Shown here one piece after another: positions 47,996 to 58,113 of a stretch of 64,000 nucleotides of DNA. The DNA is from Homoserinibacter gongjuensis. GTDB taxonomy: Bacteria > Actinomycetota > Actinomycetes > Actinomycetales > Microbacteriaceae. The stretch is from positions 434,001 to 498,000 of the forward strand of contig NZ_BSVA01000001.1 of NCBI RefSeq assembly GCF_030161875.1, read 5' to 3'. A program made the position numbers and the translations under genes. Within the stretch, counting starts at the first letter, position 1; every line of letters begins with the position of its first letter. The notes beneath the pieces were generated by a model that saw only the letters and a program-made list of their open reading frames with translations, searched no databases and was not told the origin of the DNA.

Positions 47996-49160
47996 ATGAC
48001 CACCACCGCCCGCCCGCCCAGGCGACCCCGGATTCTCTGCATCTCCTTCTCACCGATCCGCGCTGACGCTCGCGTGCTCCGCCAACTCGAAGTCCTTCGA
48101 GCGCACGGCGAGGTGACGACCGTCGGCTACGGAGACATCCCACCCGGCGTCACCCATCACATCCGGGTTCCGGACACTGCAGCATCCCTGCCGCAGACGC
48201 CCCTCGGCGTTCTCAAACTCGCCCTGCGGCTGCACGAGTCCGTCGAGCTCGAGGCCCCAGCCGAGCGAGCAGTGCACGATGAGACGCTCAAGTCAGGGCC
48301 CTACGATCTCGTCGTCGCGAACGACGCGCGTGCGCTTCCTCGCATTCGACGCCGCCGGATCGGCACCGGTCCTTGCCGACATGCATGAATGGGCACCCGA
48401 GGAGCGCTCCAGCGTCTTCGTGTGGCGCGTACTCGTCGCGCCCTACATGGACCACCTCTGCACGAAGTACCTACCGCGCACCGCCGCCGTGAGCAGCGTG
48501 AGCGCCGGCCTGGCCGGCCTCTACGCCGACCGATACGGCGTGACGACGGCAGTCGTTCGCAACGCGGCCGACTTGCGTCACCTGACTGCGTCCGGGGTGA
48601 ACCCTGAACGCATCCGCCTCGTGCACAGCGGAACCGCAGATCCCGAGCGCAACATCCTGGAGCTCATCGAGGCAACGGAGCAGCTGAGCGATCGCTTCTC
48701 GCTCGACCTCTACCTCGTCGAAGTACCTGGGGGACATCTCGACGCCATCCGCAAGCGGGCCGCCTCGGTGCCGTGGGTCACGGTGCACGACCCCGTGCCA
48801 CCCGAGACTCTGCCCGACGTGCTCAACCAGTACGACGTGGGGGTATTCCTCTACCCTTTGAAGACCCTGAGCCATCTTTACCACCTGCCGAACAAGTTCT
48901 TTGATTTCGTGCAAGCGCGGCTTGGTCTCGTGTTCTCTCCCGCTCCGGAGATCGATGAGCACATCGGTCGCTATGGAATCGGAAAGATCACCAGTGGCAC
49001 GAGCGCCGCTGCACTCGTGGAGGCCCTGCGCGACATCGGCGCCGATGACGTTGAGGGCTTCAAGGCCGCAGCCGACCGCTCAGCACGGGAGTTGTCCAGT
49101 GAACCGGACCGCGCTATTCAGCATGCCCTCGTCGCGCGTCTTCTCGGGAAGACGGAATGA
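47996..49160 (+). CDS. glycosyltransferase GT4-like, paralogue of the gene at 42979 (one frameshift)
   Basis: GT-B glycosyltransferase of about 389 residues, MTTTARPPRRPRILCISFSP at the N-terminus. ADMHEWAPEERSSVFVWRVL, RLVHSGTADPERNILELIEA and HLPNKFFDFVQARLGLVFSP are shared almost exactly with the gene at 42979. Near 48340 the frame shifts after NDARALP; compared with its paralogue two bases are missing, not a homopolymer single. The fused amidotransferase follows 147 bases downstream, so this is a third GT plus amidotransferase pair. Confidence 0.82.
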
Positions 49161-49307
49161 GGAGCTCGGACCCAGCGCAGCGACCTCGAACGCGAACGAC
49201 ACAGCTTCAGGCGCATCCGCACCGTGGCATGATTAACTCCCTGCGGGCGCGCCATAGTCCGGCTTCTTCAGCGCCCCTATGACATCCCGAAATCGGAGAA
49301 CCAATAC

Positions 49308-51170
49308 GTGTGCGGAATCTTTGGGTACATCGGCCCGGATGACCTCGACTCCGCGTCTGCGAAAGCGCTGGTGAAGCACGCGCAGCAACGTGGCCGCGAC
49401 TCGAGCGGCATGGTGATCCACCGCGACGGTGCTTATCGGGCGTACCGCGCCGACTATCCGATCGGCTGGCTGCTGAAGCGCATCCCCGCACTCGGCAACC
49501 TCTTCTTCGGCCACAGCCGGCTGGTCACCAACGGCACGAGCGACAACCAGCCCGTCTCGCGCGAGCAGGTGATCGTGCTGCACAACGGCATCATCGTCAA
49601 TCACGAGAAGATCTGGGCGACGCTCGGCAAGGCGCCGGAGCTGCAGATCGACACCGAGGTCATCCCGGCGATCATCGCCTCGCACCTCGCCGACGGCGGC
49701 ACGATCGAGACCGCGGCGGCGCGCGTGCTCGAACTCACCGAGGGGGTCGTGGCCTGCGCCGCACTCGTACCCGGCCTCGGCAAGCTGCTGCTGTTCTCCA
49801 ACAACGGCAGCCTCTACGTGGCCGACAAGTCGGGCGGGCTCGTGTTCTCCTCCGAGCGCTACCCGCTCGAGCAGATCGGCGCCGACAACATCCGCCAGGT
49901 CAAGGGCGACGAGGCCGTCGTGGTCGACGTTCCGACGCACGAGCAGTCCATCGACGTGCGCGAGTGGGCGAACCGCTCCGTCGACCTTGTGCCGGGCCTC
50001 GGCTTCTCGGCACAGGAGGAGGCGCTCCTCCAGTACCCGAAGCCCGACTTCCGACGCTGCACGAAGTGCATCCTTCCCGAGACCATGCCCTTCATCTCGT
50101 TCGACGAGAACGGCGTCTGCAACTACTGCCTCCACTACAAGTCCCGCAATCAGCCGCGCCCGAAGGAAGAGCTGTTCGAGCTCGTCGAGCCCTACCGCCG
50201 CGCGCACGGCGACGAGGTGCTCGTGCCGTTCTCGGGCGGACGCGACAGCTCCTACGGACTGCACCTCATCATCCACGAGCTGGGTCTGCGACCCGTCACC
50301 TACACCTACGACTGGGGCATGGTCACCGACCTTGGGCGGCGCAACGTCAGCCGGATGTCGGCGAAGCTCGGTGTCGAGAACATCATCGTCGCGGCCGACA
50401 TCACCACGAAGCGCGACTACATCCGCCGCAACCTCAACGCCTGGATCAAGCGACCTCACCTCGGCATGCTGAGCGTGCTCACCGCGGGCGACAAGCACTT
50501 CTTCCGCCACATCGAGACGCTCAAGCGGCAGACGGGCGTGAGCCTCAACCTGTGGGGCATCAACCCGCTCGAGGTCACCCACTTCAAGGCCGGATTCCTC
50601 GGAGTGCCGCCGGACTTCGCCGAGGAGCGGGTCTACAGCCACGGCGCTATGAAGCAGCTGCGCTACCAGTCGCTGCGGTTCCGCGCGATGCTGCAGAGCC
50701 CCGGCTACTTCAACCGCTCGATCCCCGACACCCTCGCGGGCGAGTACTACCGCAGCTTCACCACGAAGTCGGACTACTTCCACATCTTCGACTACTGGCG
50801 CTGGGACGAGAAGCAGATCGAAGACACGCTCGACGCCGAATACGACTGGGAGCGCGCACCCGACACGCAGACCACCTGGCGCATCGGCGACGGCACGGCG
50901 GCGTTCTACAACTACGCGTATTACACGATCGCGGGCTTCACCGAGCACGACACCTTCCGCAGCAACCAGATCCGGGAGGGCGAGCTCACCCGCGACGAGG
51001 CACTGCGCCTCGTCGAGGAGGAGAACACCCCGCGTTACCCGAACCTCAAGTGGTACCTGGATGTCGTGGGCGTCGATTTCACCCAGGCGATCGAGGCGAT
51101 CAACCGCACCCCACGTCTCTACGAGGGGTCGAATGTCACGAGCTTCGCCCCGGCTCCCGCACGAGGCTGA
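49308..51170 (+). CDS. fused class II glutaminase + WbpG-like PP-loop sugar amidotransferase
   Basis: Intact 620-residue protein joining two domains. Residues 2-230 are an Ntn-type glutamine amidotransferase: Cys2 nucleophile in MCGIFGYIG, RGRDSSGMV, GHSRLVTNG and HNGIIVNH. Residues 245-620 resemble the N-acetyl sugar amidotransferase family: a complete Cys4 ribbon (RCTKC at about 250, NYC at 274), the PP-loop FSGGRDSSYG near 308, and TRDEALRLVEEEN. So it could make its own ammonia and needs no HisH/HisF. GTG start with GGAG upstream. Automatic annotation may call it asparagine synthase or GlmS, but no aspartate or sugar-isomerase domain is seen. The sugar substrate is unknown. Confidence 0.8.
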   Translation: MCGIFGYIGPDDLDSASAKALVKHAQQRGRDSSGMVIHRDGAYRAYRADYPIGWLLKRIPALGNLFFGHSRLVTNGTSDNQPVSREQVIVLHNGIIVNHEKIWATLGKAPELQIDTEVIPAIIASHLADGGTIETAAARVLELTEGVVACAALVPGLGKLLLFSNNGSLYVADKSGGLVFSSERYPLEQIGADNIRQVKGDEAVVVDVPTHEQSIDVREWANRSVDLVPGLGFSAQEEALLQYPKPDFRRCTKCILPETMPFISFDENGVCNYCLHYKSRNQPRPKEELFELVEPYRRAHGDEVLVPFSGGRDSSYGLHLIIHELGLRPVTYTYDWGMVTDLGRRNVSRMSAKLGVENIIVAADITTKRDYIRRNLNAWIKRPHLGMLSVLTAGDKHFFRHIETLKRQTGVSLNLWGINPLEVTHFKAGFLGVPPDFAEERVYSHGAMKQLRYQSLRFRAMLQSPGYFNRSIPDTLAGEYYRSFTTKSDYFHIFDYWRWDEKQIEDTLDAEYDWERAPDTQTTWRIGDGTAAFYNYAYYTIAGFTEHDTFRSNQIREGELTRDEALRLVEEENTPRYPNLKWYLDVVGVDFTQAIEAINRTPRLYEGSNVTSFAPAPARG

Positions 51171-52704
51171 TCACACGCGAAGCGCGGGCGCCGTCTCGCG
51201 GCGCAGCTGCGGCCAGAGCACGACGAGCAGAAGGGCGAAAGCCAACGCGCCGACCGCCCACACCGTTGTCGGGCCGAACGGGAGTCCCGTCCACCACCAC
51301 TCTGCACCGGAGTCGAGGTTGGGGCCCTGCTGCTCCGTGCCGGTGACGTATCGCCGGATGTTCACCTGAAGGGCGACCAGGTGCGCCGCAGCGAGCGCAC
51401 CGACGATCACGAGGGTTTGCGCGCGCCCGAAGCGCATGGTGTCGATGCCGCGCCCCTCCGAAACGAGCACGAGGGCGAACAGCACGATGAGCGGGAGGAG
51501 GTAGCGCGGCTGAAGGCTGTCACCGATCCGGTCGCCCCCGCAGTGAGCACATAGACCGGAAGCGCGACGAGCACGAGCAGCACGCCGCCGACGGCGAAGG
51601 TCTTCCGAGCGGTCAGCCGACCGAGCCCGGCGAACGCCACCACGACGAAAGCAGCGGTGGCAGCCCAGGGCACGACGGCCGGTAGGCCGGTATCCAGCCA
51701 CCCCAACCCCCACGAGCCCCACACGCCCGTCCATAGGAAGGGCAGCATGAGCAGGTTGTACGCCGCGAGCCCGACACCGTTCAGGGGCGTCTCGACTCCG
51801 GGGATGACGGGAGCCATCGGGTTGCCGCCGTTCGTGAAGCCACTCGCACCGGTGCCCGCCTGGCCCGCGGTCGAGAACAGCACCACCGCGATGACGAATC
51901 CGACGGCGGGAAGGACCGCCCGAAGCATCCACTCCCTCGTGCGCTCCCAGGACAGCAGGCTTGCGACCACGCTCGCGCCGGCAACGTACACGGCAGCGTC
52001 ACCTCGTGCGCCCGCAGCCATCAGCAGACCGACGAGGTAGAGGGCGCCGAGCACCCACCGACGAGCGCCGCGAGCGTCGAACCAACCCAACAGGGCCAGG
52101 AAGGCCGTGCCGACGCCGGTGATCGCCCATCCGCTGGGGTTGTTCGAAGGGATGAGGAACATGCCCAGCGGAACGAGCACAACGAGCCAACCCCACAACA
52201 GGGTGCGTCGTCGTGTCGGGGCGAGCAGCACACCGAGCGCCGTCGCGAGCCCGACGAAGATGGTGGCATTCACCAGCCGCATGACGAGGGCGCTCGTCTG
52301 CAGATCCTCGCCGGCGAACAGGTGCATGGTGGCGTAATACAGCGGCGGGTACTCCCCGCGAAGTTGCCACGCGCTGTCTCGTAGCGCTCGTCATCCCATG
52401 CGGGCGAAAGCACCTCCTGGCATGCCGCGCTCTGCTCCCCCACCTGGGCATAGCAGACCGCTTCGTCGAAGCCGATCGCCACCATCCGGGTGTTCGGCTG
52501 AGAGCCGGGCGCGCACTGCTCGCTTCCTCCACTCGCACACCAGATACTCACCAGGTGGTAGTCGTCATCGGGGCCGGCCCCGATGGGGGACGCGAACGCC
52601 CATGCGAAGAGCGCGATCAGGGCGAGCACCGGTGCGAAGTGGATCGCGCGGATCCTCTTCACCCAGGTGCTCGGCCTCCGTTCGGGTGCGGAGACCTCAG
52701 TCAT
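51171..52704 (-). CDS. DUF2142 family membrane protein, copy 1 (two frameshifts)
   Basis: Polytopic protein of about 512 residues: N-terminal helix VLALIALFAWAFASPIGAGP, an outer loop DDDYHLVSIWCAS with Cys residues, ten or more helices, and a late EWWWTGLPFGPTTVW motif. Lost bases near 52354-52357 (restoring FAGEYPPLYYATMHLFAG) and 51535-51539 (restoring GGDRIGDSLQPRYLLPL). Conserved with the genes at 53787 and 55304. The shared DDYHL and LQPRYLLPL motifs fit a GT-C-like membrane enzyme, though no role has been shown. Last gene of the rhamnose-type operon; overlaps DUF2304 by 8 bases. Confidence 0.7.
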
Positions 52705-53038
52705 CGTCGACGTGCCTCTTTTCGAGTTCGAGGGCCAGACGCTGCACGGTCTTGCGCAGCTCGTCTCGGGTGCGGGCCAGCTCGAGCGTCACCTGCATGA
52801 GCAGCAGGAAGACCACGAAGAAGGCGCCGACAAAGAGCAGATTGATGGGCTGGGCGATGCCGAAGAAGTTGCTGACGTTGTCGAGCAGATCCGGCCACGC
52901 CGAAAGAACGATCGCCACCACCGACGCGACGAGCCACAGCACCGCGTACTTCTCGGGCAGCACGTAGGAACGCAGCAGCAGGATCACCGCGATCAGCAGC
53001 ACGACGGCCATCGCGATCGCGAGCAGTTGCGGGGTCAT
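52697..53038 (-). CDS. DUF2304 family small membrane protein
   Basis: Protein of 113 residues with three predicted membrane helices (LLAIAMAVVLLIAVILLLR, AVLWLVASVVAIVLSA, LLFVGAFFVVFLLLMQV) and a charged C-terminal coil. The DUF2304 family is usually next to a DPM1-like GT2, as here, and may act as its membrane partner; that is inference from linkage. It overlaps both neighbours. Confidence 0.78.
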   Translation of the reverse strand: MTPQLLAIAMAVVLLIAVILLLRSYVLPEKYAVLWLVASVVAIVLSAWPDLLDNVSNFFGIAQPINLLFVGAFFVVFLLLMQVTLELARTRDELRKTVQRLALELEKRHVDDD

Positions 53039-53781
53039 GCGCGAGCCTCCTTCCGCGTGTTGCGCAGGTGCCGCAACTGAGGGGGCACGGTACGGATGGC
53101 GGCGAGAACCAGGATGAAGATGATGCGGCCCGTGTAGAGAGTCGCGCGCAGTACCGATTGCGAGGGCGTGCCGCCGGCGCGTTCGTTCATGCCGACTGGG
53201 ATCTCGGACACCGTCAGCCCCTGCCGCGTAGCGAGCACGATCGACTCGACCGTGTCACCGAGCCACTCCACCGGATAGTGCACCGAGAACACCGCGAGCG
53301 CACGCGGGCCCGCGATCCGGAACCCGCTCGTGGCATCCGTGAGCTTGGTGCGCGCGTACAGCGAGACGACCCAGGCGATGCAGCGCTGCACCCCACGGCG
53401 GGCAGCCGAGGACGGGAAGGTGCCGCCCTCGGCGAAGCGGCTCCCGATCACGATGTCGGCGTGTGCAGACGCCGCGACGAGTTCGGCGATGTGCTCGGGG
53501 CGATGCTGACCGTCGCCGTCGAACTGCACGACCGCCTCGTAACCGTGAGCTGCCGCGTACTTGAAGGCGGTTCCCATGGCGGCACCGACACCGATGTTGA
53601 ACGCGTGCGTGAGCACGTGGGCACCCGCCTCACGCGCGATACGACCCGTGTCATCATGCGAGCCGTCGTCGATGACGACGACATCACGCAGCGGATGCAC
53701 TTCAGCGAGCGACGCGAGCACCGAAGCGATGACAGCGCCTTCGTTGAGCGCTGGGATCGCGACGAGGAACCTCACGACCAC
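53035..53781 (-). CDS. GT2 glycosyltransferase, dolichyl/polyprenyl-phosphate mannose synthase-like
   Basis: Intact GT-A enzyme of 248 residues. VAIPALNEGAVIASVLASLA, VVIDDGSHDDTGRIAREAGA, the DxD-type FDGDGQHRPEHI and the C-terminal hydrophobic segment IIFILVLAAIRTVPP match small DPM1/GtrB-like enzymes that charge polyprenyl phosphate with a sugar. The charged lipid would be used outside the membrane by GT-C-type proteins, possibly the DUF2142 neighbours. Overlaps the DUF2304 start by 4 bases. Confidence 0.84.
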   Translation of the reverse strand: MVVRFLVAIPALNEGAVIASVLASLAEVHPLRDVVVIDDGSHDDTGRIAREAGAHVLTHAFNIGVGAAMGTAFKYAAAHGYEAVVQFDGDGQHRPEHIAELVAASAHADIVIGSRFAEGGTFPSSAARRGVQRCIAWVVSLYARTKLTDATSGFRIAGPRALAVFSVHYPVEWLGDTVESIVLATRQGLTVSEIPVGMNERAGGTPSQSVLRATLYTGRIIFILVLAAIRTVPPQLRHLRNTRKEARA

Positions 53782-53786
53782 TCAGC

Positions 53787-55307
53787 CTAGATGAGTCTCC
53801 GCACTCGCCGTGCCCCCGCATCCAGGGGATCGACGGGGATCCGAGCCGCGAGCACGAACAAGAGGGCCGTGTATGCAAGTGAGCCGACGATCCAGACGAT
53901 CATGGGCGAGAACGGCACGTTCCACCACCACTCGGTGCCGGTGTTCAGGTTGACGCTCCCCGCGTCGATGCCGGTCAGGTAGCGGCGCATGTTGGTGTGA
54001 AGGGCCACGCCATTCGCGATGGAGAGCATGGCCGCCACGAGAAGCAGCTGCCCGCGCTTCCATTGCACCCGTGGCGCGCCCAGCGCAAGCACGCCACCGA
54101 ACAGCACGATGAGCGGCAGCAGGTAGCGAGGCTGCACCTGCTGCCCGACGATGTGGCCCGCTTGCTGCAGCACATACACCGGCAGCACCCACAGCACGAC
54201 GGCGGCGGCCGCCACGACCACCGCCTTGCGCCACTCCAGCGCACGAACGCCGAGGAAGCCCGCCACCACGAACGCCCCCACGGCACCGAAGGTCACGGCC
54301 GCGGGCATGGTGGTATCGAGCCAGCCGAGCCCCCACTCGCCGAGGTTCCCCAGCCAGAGGAACGGAACGTTCATGACGTTATAGGCGAGCAGCCCGATCC
54401 CCGAAGGCGTAACGGTACCGTCGCCGCCGACGCCGGAATCTTCGACACCGACATCCGAGAATCCGCCAAGCCCCGAACCGATCTGCCCAGCACGGAGCAG
54501 GAACGCCAGCGCGACCAACCCCATGATGACCGGCAGGATGGCGCTCAACCAGTAGCGCCGATGCGGGCGGAAGGCATAGAACAGCACGAGCGCCGTGGCG
54601 AAGCCGGCGTACACCGCCGCGTCACCCCGGCTTCCCGCGGCCATGAGCATGGCGATCGCATAGATCGCCCCGAGGGCGATGCGCCGCCGGCCCGTGGACT
54701 CGAAATACCCGAGCAGCGCGATCCAGCTGGTGCCCACCCCGATCGTCGCCCACGCACTCGGGTTGTTCGAGGCGAGCAGGAAGATCCCGAGCGGGATGGT
54801 GGTCACGACCCACCCGATCAGCAGTGTCGGTCGACGCTCGACGGGCAGCAGCAGGTAGAGCGCCGTCAGCAGCGCGACGAACAACACGATCGTGAAGACC
54901 CGCATGACGAGCGCCGACGCCTGCACATCATCGCTCGTGAACACGCCCATCACGGCGTAGTAGAGCGGCGGATACTCACCGTAGAAGTTGCCTCGATCGG
55001 TGTCGACCGTCTGATCCATGAGCGCGCCCGTGAACAGTTCGTCTTGGCAGGCGGCACTCACCTCGGGCTGGCGCTCGAAACACGAGATCTCGGCGAGGGC
55101 GCGCGGGATGCGGTGGTCGGCGCGCTCGGCACCTTCCACGGGCGCGCAGGTCTCGGCGGCCGTCGGCCCTGCACACCACGAGCTCACGAGGTGGTAGTCG
55201 TCGTCGGGTCCTGCGCCGATGGGGGAGGCGAAGGCCCAGGCGAGGAGCGCGACGAGCGCGAGCACGGGGGCGAGCGCCAGGAGCGGCACCCGCCGGAGGC
55301 GATTCAC
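53787..55307 (-). CDS. DUF2142 family membrane protein, copy 2
   Basis: Intact protein of 506 residues, about a dozen membrane helices. The N-terminal helix VLALVALLAWAFASPIGAGP is followed by DDDYHLVSSWCAG, then GNFYGEYPPLYYAVMGVFTS, VQPRYLLPLIVLFGGVLALG and EWWWNVPFSPMIVW, each with a counterpart in copies 1 and 3. The outer loop is rich in Cys, which could form disulfides. GT-C-like transfer from a polyprenyl-linked donor is the favoured guess. Stop and start overlap copy 3 by 4 bases. Confidence 0.75.
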   Translation of the reverse strand: MNRLRRVPLLALAPVLALVALLAWAFASPIGAGPDDDYHLVSSWCAGPTAAETCAPVEGAERADHRIPRALAEISCFERQPEVSAACQDELFTGALMDQTVDTDRGNFYGEYPPLYYAVMGVFTSDDVQASALVMRVFTIVLFVALLTALYLLLPVERRPTLLIGWVVTTIPLGIFLLASNNPSAWATIGVGTSWIALLGYFESTGRRRIALGAIYAIAMLMAAGSRGDAAVYAGFATALVLFYAFRPHRRYWLSAILPVIMGLVALAFLLRAGQIGSGLGGFSDVGVEDSGVGGDGTVTPSGIGLLAYNVMNVPFLWLGNLGEWGLGWLDTTMPAAVTFGAVGAFVVAGFLGVRALEWRKAVVVAAAAVVLWVLPVYVLQQAGHIVGQQVQPRYLLPLIVLFGGVLALGAPRVQWKRGQLLLVAAMLSIANGVALHTNMRRYLTGIDAGSVNLNTGTEWWWNVPFSPMIVWIVGSLAYTALLFVLAARIPVDPLDAGARRVRRLI

Positions 55308-56806
55308 GACGCTCTCACCGCGCCGACGGGCTCATCCACCGGAGCCTCGACGGCATCCGCGACAGCCAACGGACGAGCCAGCAGCAGCACCAGAAGTGCC
55401 GCGTAGGCCAGCGAGCCGAGTACCCACACCGTCATCGGCGACGGCGCCGCCGGCCACCACCACTCGACAGCTCCGTCGAGCCACGGCGTCAGGTCGTCGA
55501 ACCCCGCCACATAGCGCGCGAGCTGCAGGAACAGCGCGACAGCCTGTGCCACCGAGAGGGCGGCGATCACGAGCCCGCGCTGCACGCGCCCGAAGCGGAT
55601 GACCCGACCCGGGGGCTGCCAGAACAACACGCCGGCGAAGAGCACCACGAGCGGCAGCAGGTAGCGCGGCTGCAGGTTGTCGCCCACATCCTGACCCGCC
55701 GCCACGAGCACCAAAGCCGGGAAGACGAGCAGCACGAGGAAGCCGCCGCCGAGCACGAGACCCTTGCGCAGATCGGAGCGGAACCCGGCGACGACTCCCG
55801 CCCCCAGGAAGCACGACAGGGTCGCGAGCCAGACGATGCTCGGCATCGAGGTGTCGAGCCAGCCGAGCCCCCACCCCTTGCCGAAGATGCCCATCCAGAG
55901 CCGGGGCACGTCGAGCATCGTCGGAAGGATGCGGCCGAAGGCGAAGCCCGAGTCGTCGACCCCCTGGGTGATCGCCTCGGTCGGACGCGAGACGCGGAAC
56001 ATCAGGAGGCACAGGATGATGCCCGCCGCCGGCAGGATCGCATCGAGCGCGAACCGGCGACTCCGGTGCGCCTGCAGCATGAGGGTCGCCACGATCGCGA
56101 GCACCATGTACATGCTCGCGTCGCCGCGCGAGCCGGATGCCATCACGACCGAGAGCGCGAAGATCACGCCGAGACCGATCTTGCGCGCACCGCGGGTTTC
56201 GAGGAAGCCGGCCAGCGCGAGCCAGCCGAAGCCCACGCCCGCGACAGCCCATGAGCTGGGGTTGATCGACGCGATCACGAAGAGGCCGAGCGGCACCGAC
56301 GTGAGCGCCCAGCTCCAGACGAGCGTGGGCCGCCGCGGAGGTGGCAGCAGCAGGAAGAGGGCGGTGGCGATGCTCACGAGCACGAACGAGATGAACACGC
56401 GCATGAGCAGCACCGAGAGCTGGATGTCTGGGCCGACGAAGACGCTCAACACGCCGTAGAACACCGGAGGGTAGGCACCGTAGAAGTTGCCGCGATCGGT
56501 GGCCGTGTCGGGCGAGCCGGTGAAGTCGAGCTCGTGCTGGCACGCAGCGCTGCGCTCCGAATGGAATGCGTAGCACGCGGAATCGACGAGCGCGCCCGGA
56601 ACCGTCGCCTCCGCATCGCCCGCCTCGTGCACACACGCGGCATCGTCACCCGTGGCGCACCAGATGCTGGCCAGGTGGTAGTCCTCGTCGGGCGACGACC
56701 CCACCGGTGAGGCGAATGCCCACGCAACGAGCGTCACGAGCAGCAGGAGCGGCGCGAGGATGAGGATGCGCCCGGACACGACAAAGACCCGCAAGCGCTC
56801 CCACAC
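55304..56806 (-). CDS. DUF2142 family membrane protein, copy 3
   Basis: Intact protein of 500 residues with the same architecture: LLLLVTLVAWAFASPVGSSP, DEDYHLASIWCAT, RGNFYGAYPPVFYGVLSVFV, LQPRYLLPLVVLFAGVLFW and EWWWPAAPSPMTVW. Start ATG/GTG lies 36 bases below the flippase stop. Sequence drift among the three copies is large outside the shared loops, suggesting different substrates or linkages. Confidence 0.75.
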   Translation of the reverse strand: MWERLRVFVVSGRILILAPLLLLVTLVAWAFASPVGSSPDEDYHLASIWCATGDDAACVHEAGDAEATVPGALVDSACYAFHSERSAACQHELDFTGSPDTATDRGNFYGAYPPVFYGVLSVFVGPDIQLSVLLMRVFISFVLVSIATALFLLLPPPRRPTLVWSWALTSVPLGLFVIASINPSSWAVAGVGFGWLALAGFLETRGARKIGLGVIFALSVVMASGSRGDASMYMVLAIVATLMLQAHRSRRFALDAILPAAGIILCLLMFRVSRPTEAITQGVDDSGFAFGRILPTMLDVPRLWMGIFGKGWGLGWLDTSMPSIVWLATLSCFLGAGVVAGFRSDLRKGLVLGGGFLVLLVFPALVLVAAGQDVGDNLQPRYLLPLVVLFAGVLFWQPPGRVIRFGRVQRGLVIAALSVAQAVALFLQLARYVAGFDDLTPWLDGAVEWWWPAAPSPMTVWVLGSLAYAALLVLLLARPLAVADAVEAPVDEPVGAVRAS

Positions 56807-56842
56807 CCGTGCGACGATACCGAGCGCTTCCCGGGAAAAGCC

Positions 56843-58113
56843 TTACAACCCTCGTTCCCGGGACGCCCGGGCGCGCCAGACCGCGAGCAGCACGAGCGTC
56901 TGGCCGATGCCGGAGGCGAGTTCGGCGACGCCGAGCCCCCAGGCGGCGCCCGGTGCGCCCCACACCGCCGCACCGATCAGCAGTCCCACGACGCCGAGGG
57001 CCGAGGCCACGAGCACGCACGTCATGAATGCGTGCCGCGCGCCGAGCGTGATCAGCCCGATGCGTCCGGATGCCGTGCCGAGCGAGATGCCGATCGTCGC
57101 GACCCCGAATCCGAGCGCGGTGATTTCGTCGATGGCCACCGCCTGCCCGAAGAGCGCGGCGGTCAGCCACGGGCCGAGCAGCGCGAAGGCGAGCAGCCCC
57201 GCCGCGCCGAGCGCGAGATGCAGGAGGATGGCGACGCGCAGCCGCCGTCCCAACGCCGCGCGGTCGGGTATCGCCTCGGCCACCCACCCCTGCAGCGCAT
57301 TGCCGAGCGCCGACACCGAGTACTGACCGATCCGATAGACCTTGTCACCCGAGACATACCGCGCGGCCTCCGCCACCGGGGCCGCCGCCGTGACGAGCGC
57401 GATGGCGAGCGCGTTGTAGGCACCCGCCGCCGTCTCGGCGACGACAGCGGGGGATGGGTGCGCAGCACCGCCGCGACCTCGTGCCCCACGACCCGCCCGA
57501 GTTCGCGCCCCGCGACGTGCAGATAGATGACGGCGGGCCCCGCGAACATGGCGACGGCCAGCAGCACGGGATACCAGATCGCTCCCCCACCGGCGAGCAG
57601 GATGCCGGTGGCCGCGAGGGTCGCGACCATGCGCGGCAGTACCTCGCTCCACAGGATGGGCAGGGCACGTCCGACGCCGATCCAGTACCAGGTGGGGGCG
57701 AGCGCCGCGAGGCTCATGGCCCCGGCCATCGCCCCGGCCTCGACGCGAGCGCTCTCGGGTGCGAGCAGCACCGACACCACCACGCCGACCGCGCCGGCGA
57801 CCACCCAGGCGGGCAGGCGCGCGTGCACGCTCGTGGCCAGGATCCGACGCCGTTCGTCGGCGAGCGCGACGGCGACGAGCGGCGGGGCGAGCGTGGCATA
57901 GCCGAGACCCGCGACGAGCGCCGCGAAACCGCCCACCGACTGGCCGACGGCGATCGCCACCCAGGCATCCGCCCCGGCCAGCCGCGCGAGCACCGGCAGG
58001 AAGAGGAAGGGCGCCAGCAGCGACAGGAACGGCACACCCGCGAACGCGATCACCCGTCGCGCGAGCGCGCGGCGACCACCCAGCGCGGGCGGCACGCCCA
58101 CCGGCTCGGTCAC
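56843..58113 (-). CDS. oligosaccharide flippase, Wzx/MATE-like (one frameshift)
   Basis: Polytopic protein of about 424 residues, twelve or so membrane segments, starting at GTG with [20 protein letters not shown]. Segments such as FLSLLAPFLFLPVLARLAG and RIGQYSVSALGNALQGWVAE match the polysaccharide transporter (Wzx/MOP) superfamily. One C is lost in the run at 57449-57453, restoring LRTHPPAVVAETAAGAYNAL. GTGA overlap with the upstream glycosyltransferase. It would flip the rhamnose-type lipid-linked unit. Confidence 0.75.

Noticed and set aside
49308..51170. Asparagine synthase or GlmS
   Set aside because: The C-terminal half has the WbpG-type Cys4 ribbon and PP-loop pattern, with no sugar isomerase domains and no convincing aspartate-binding region.
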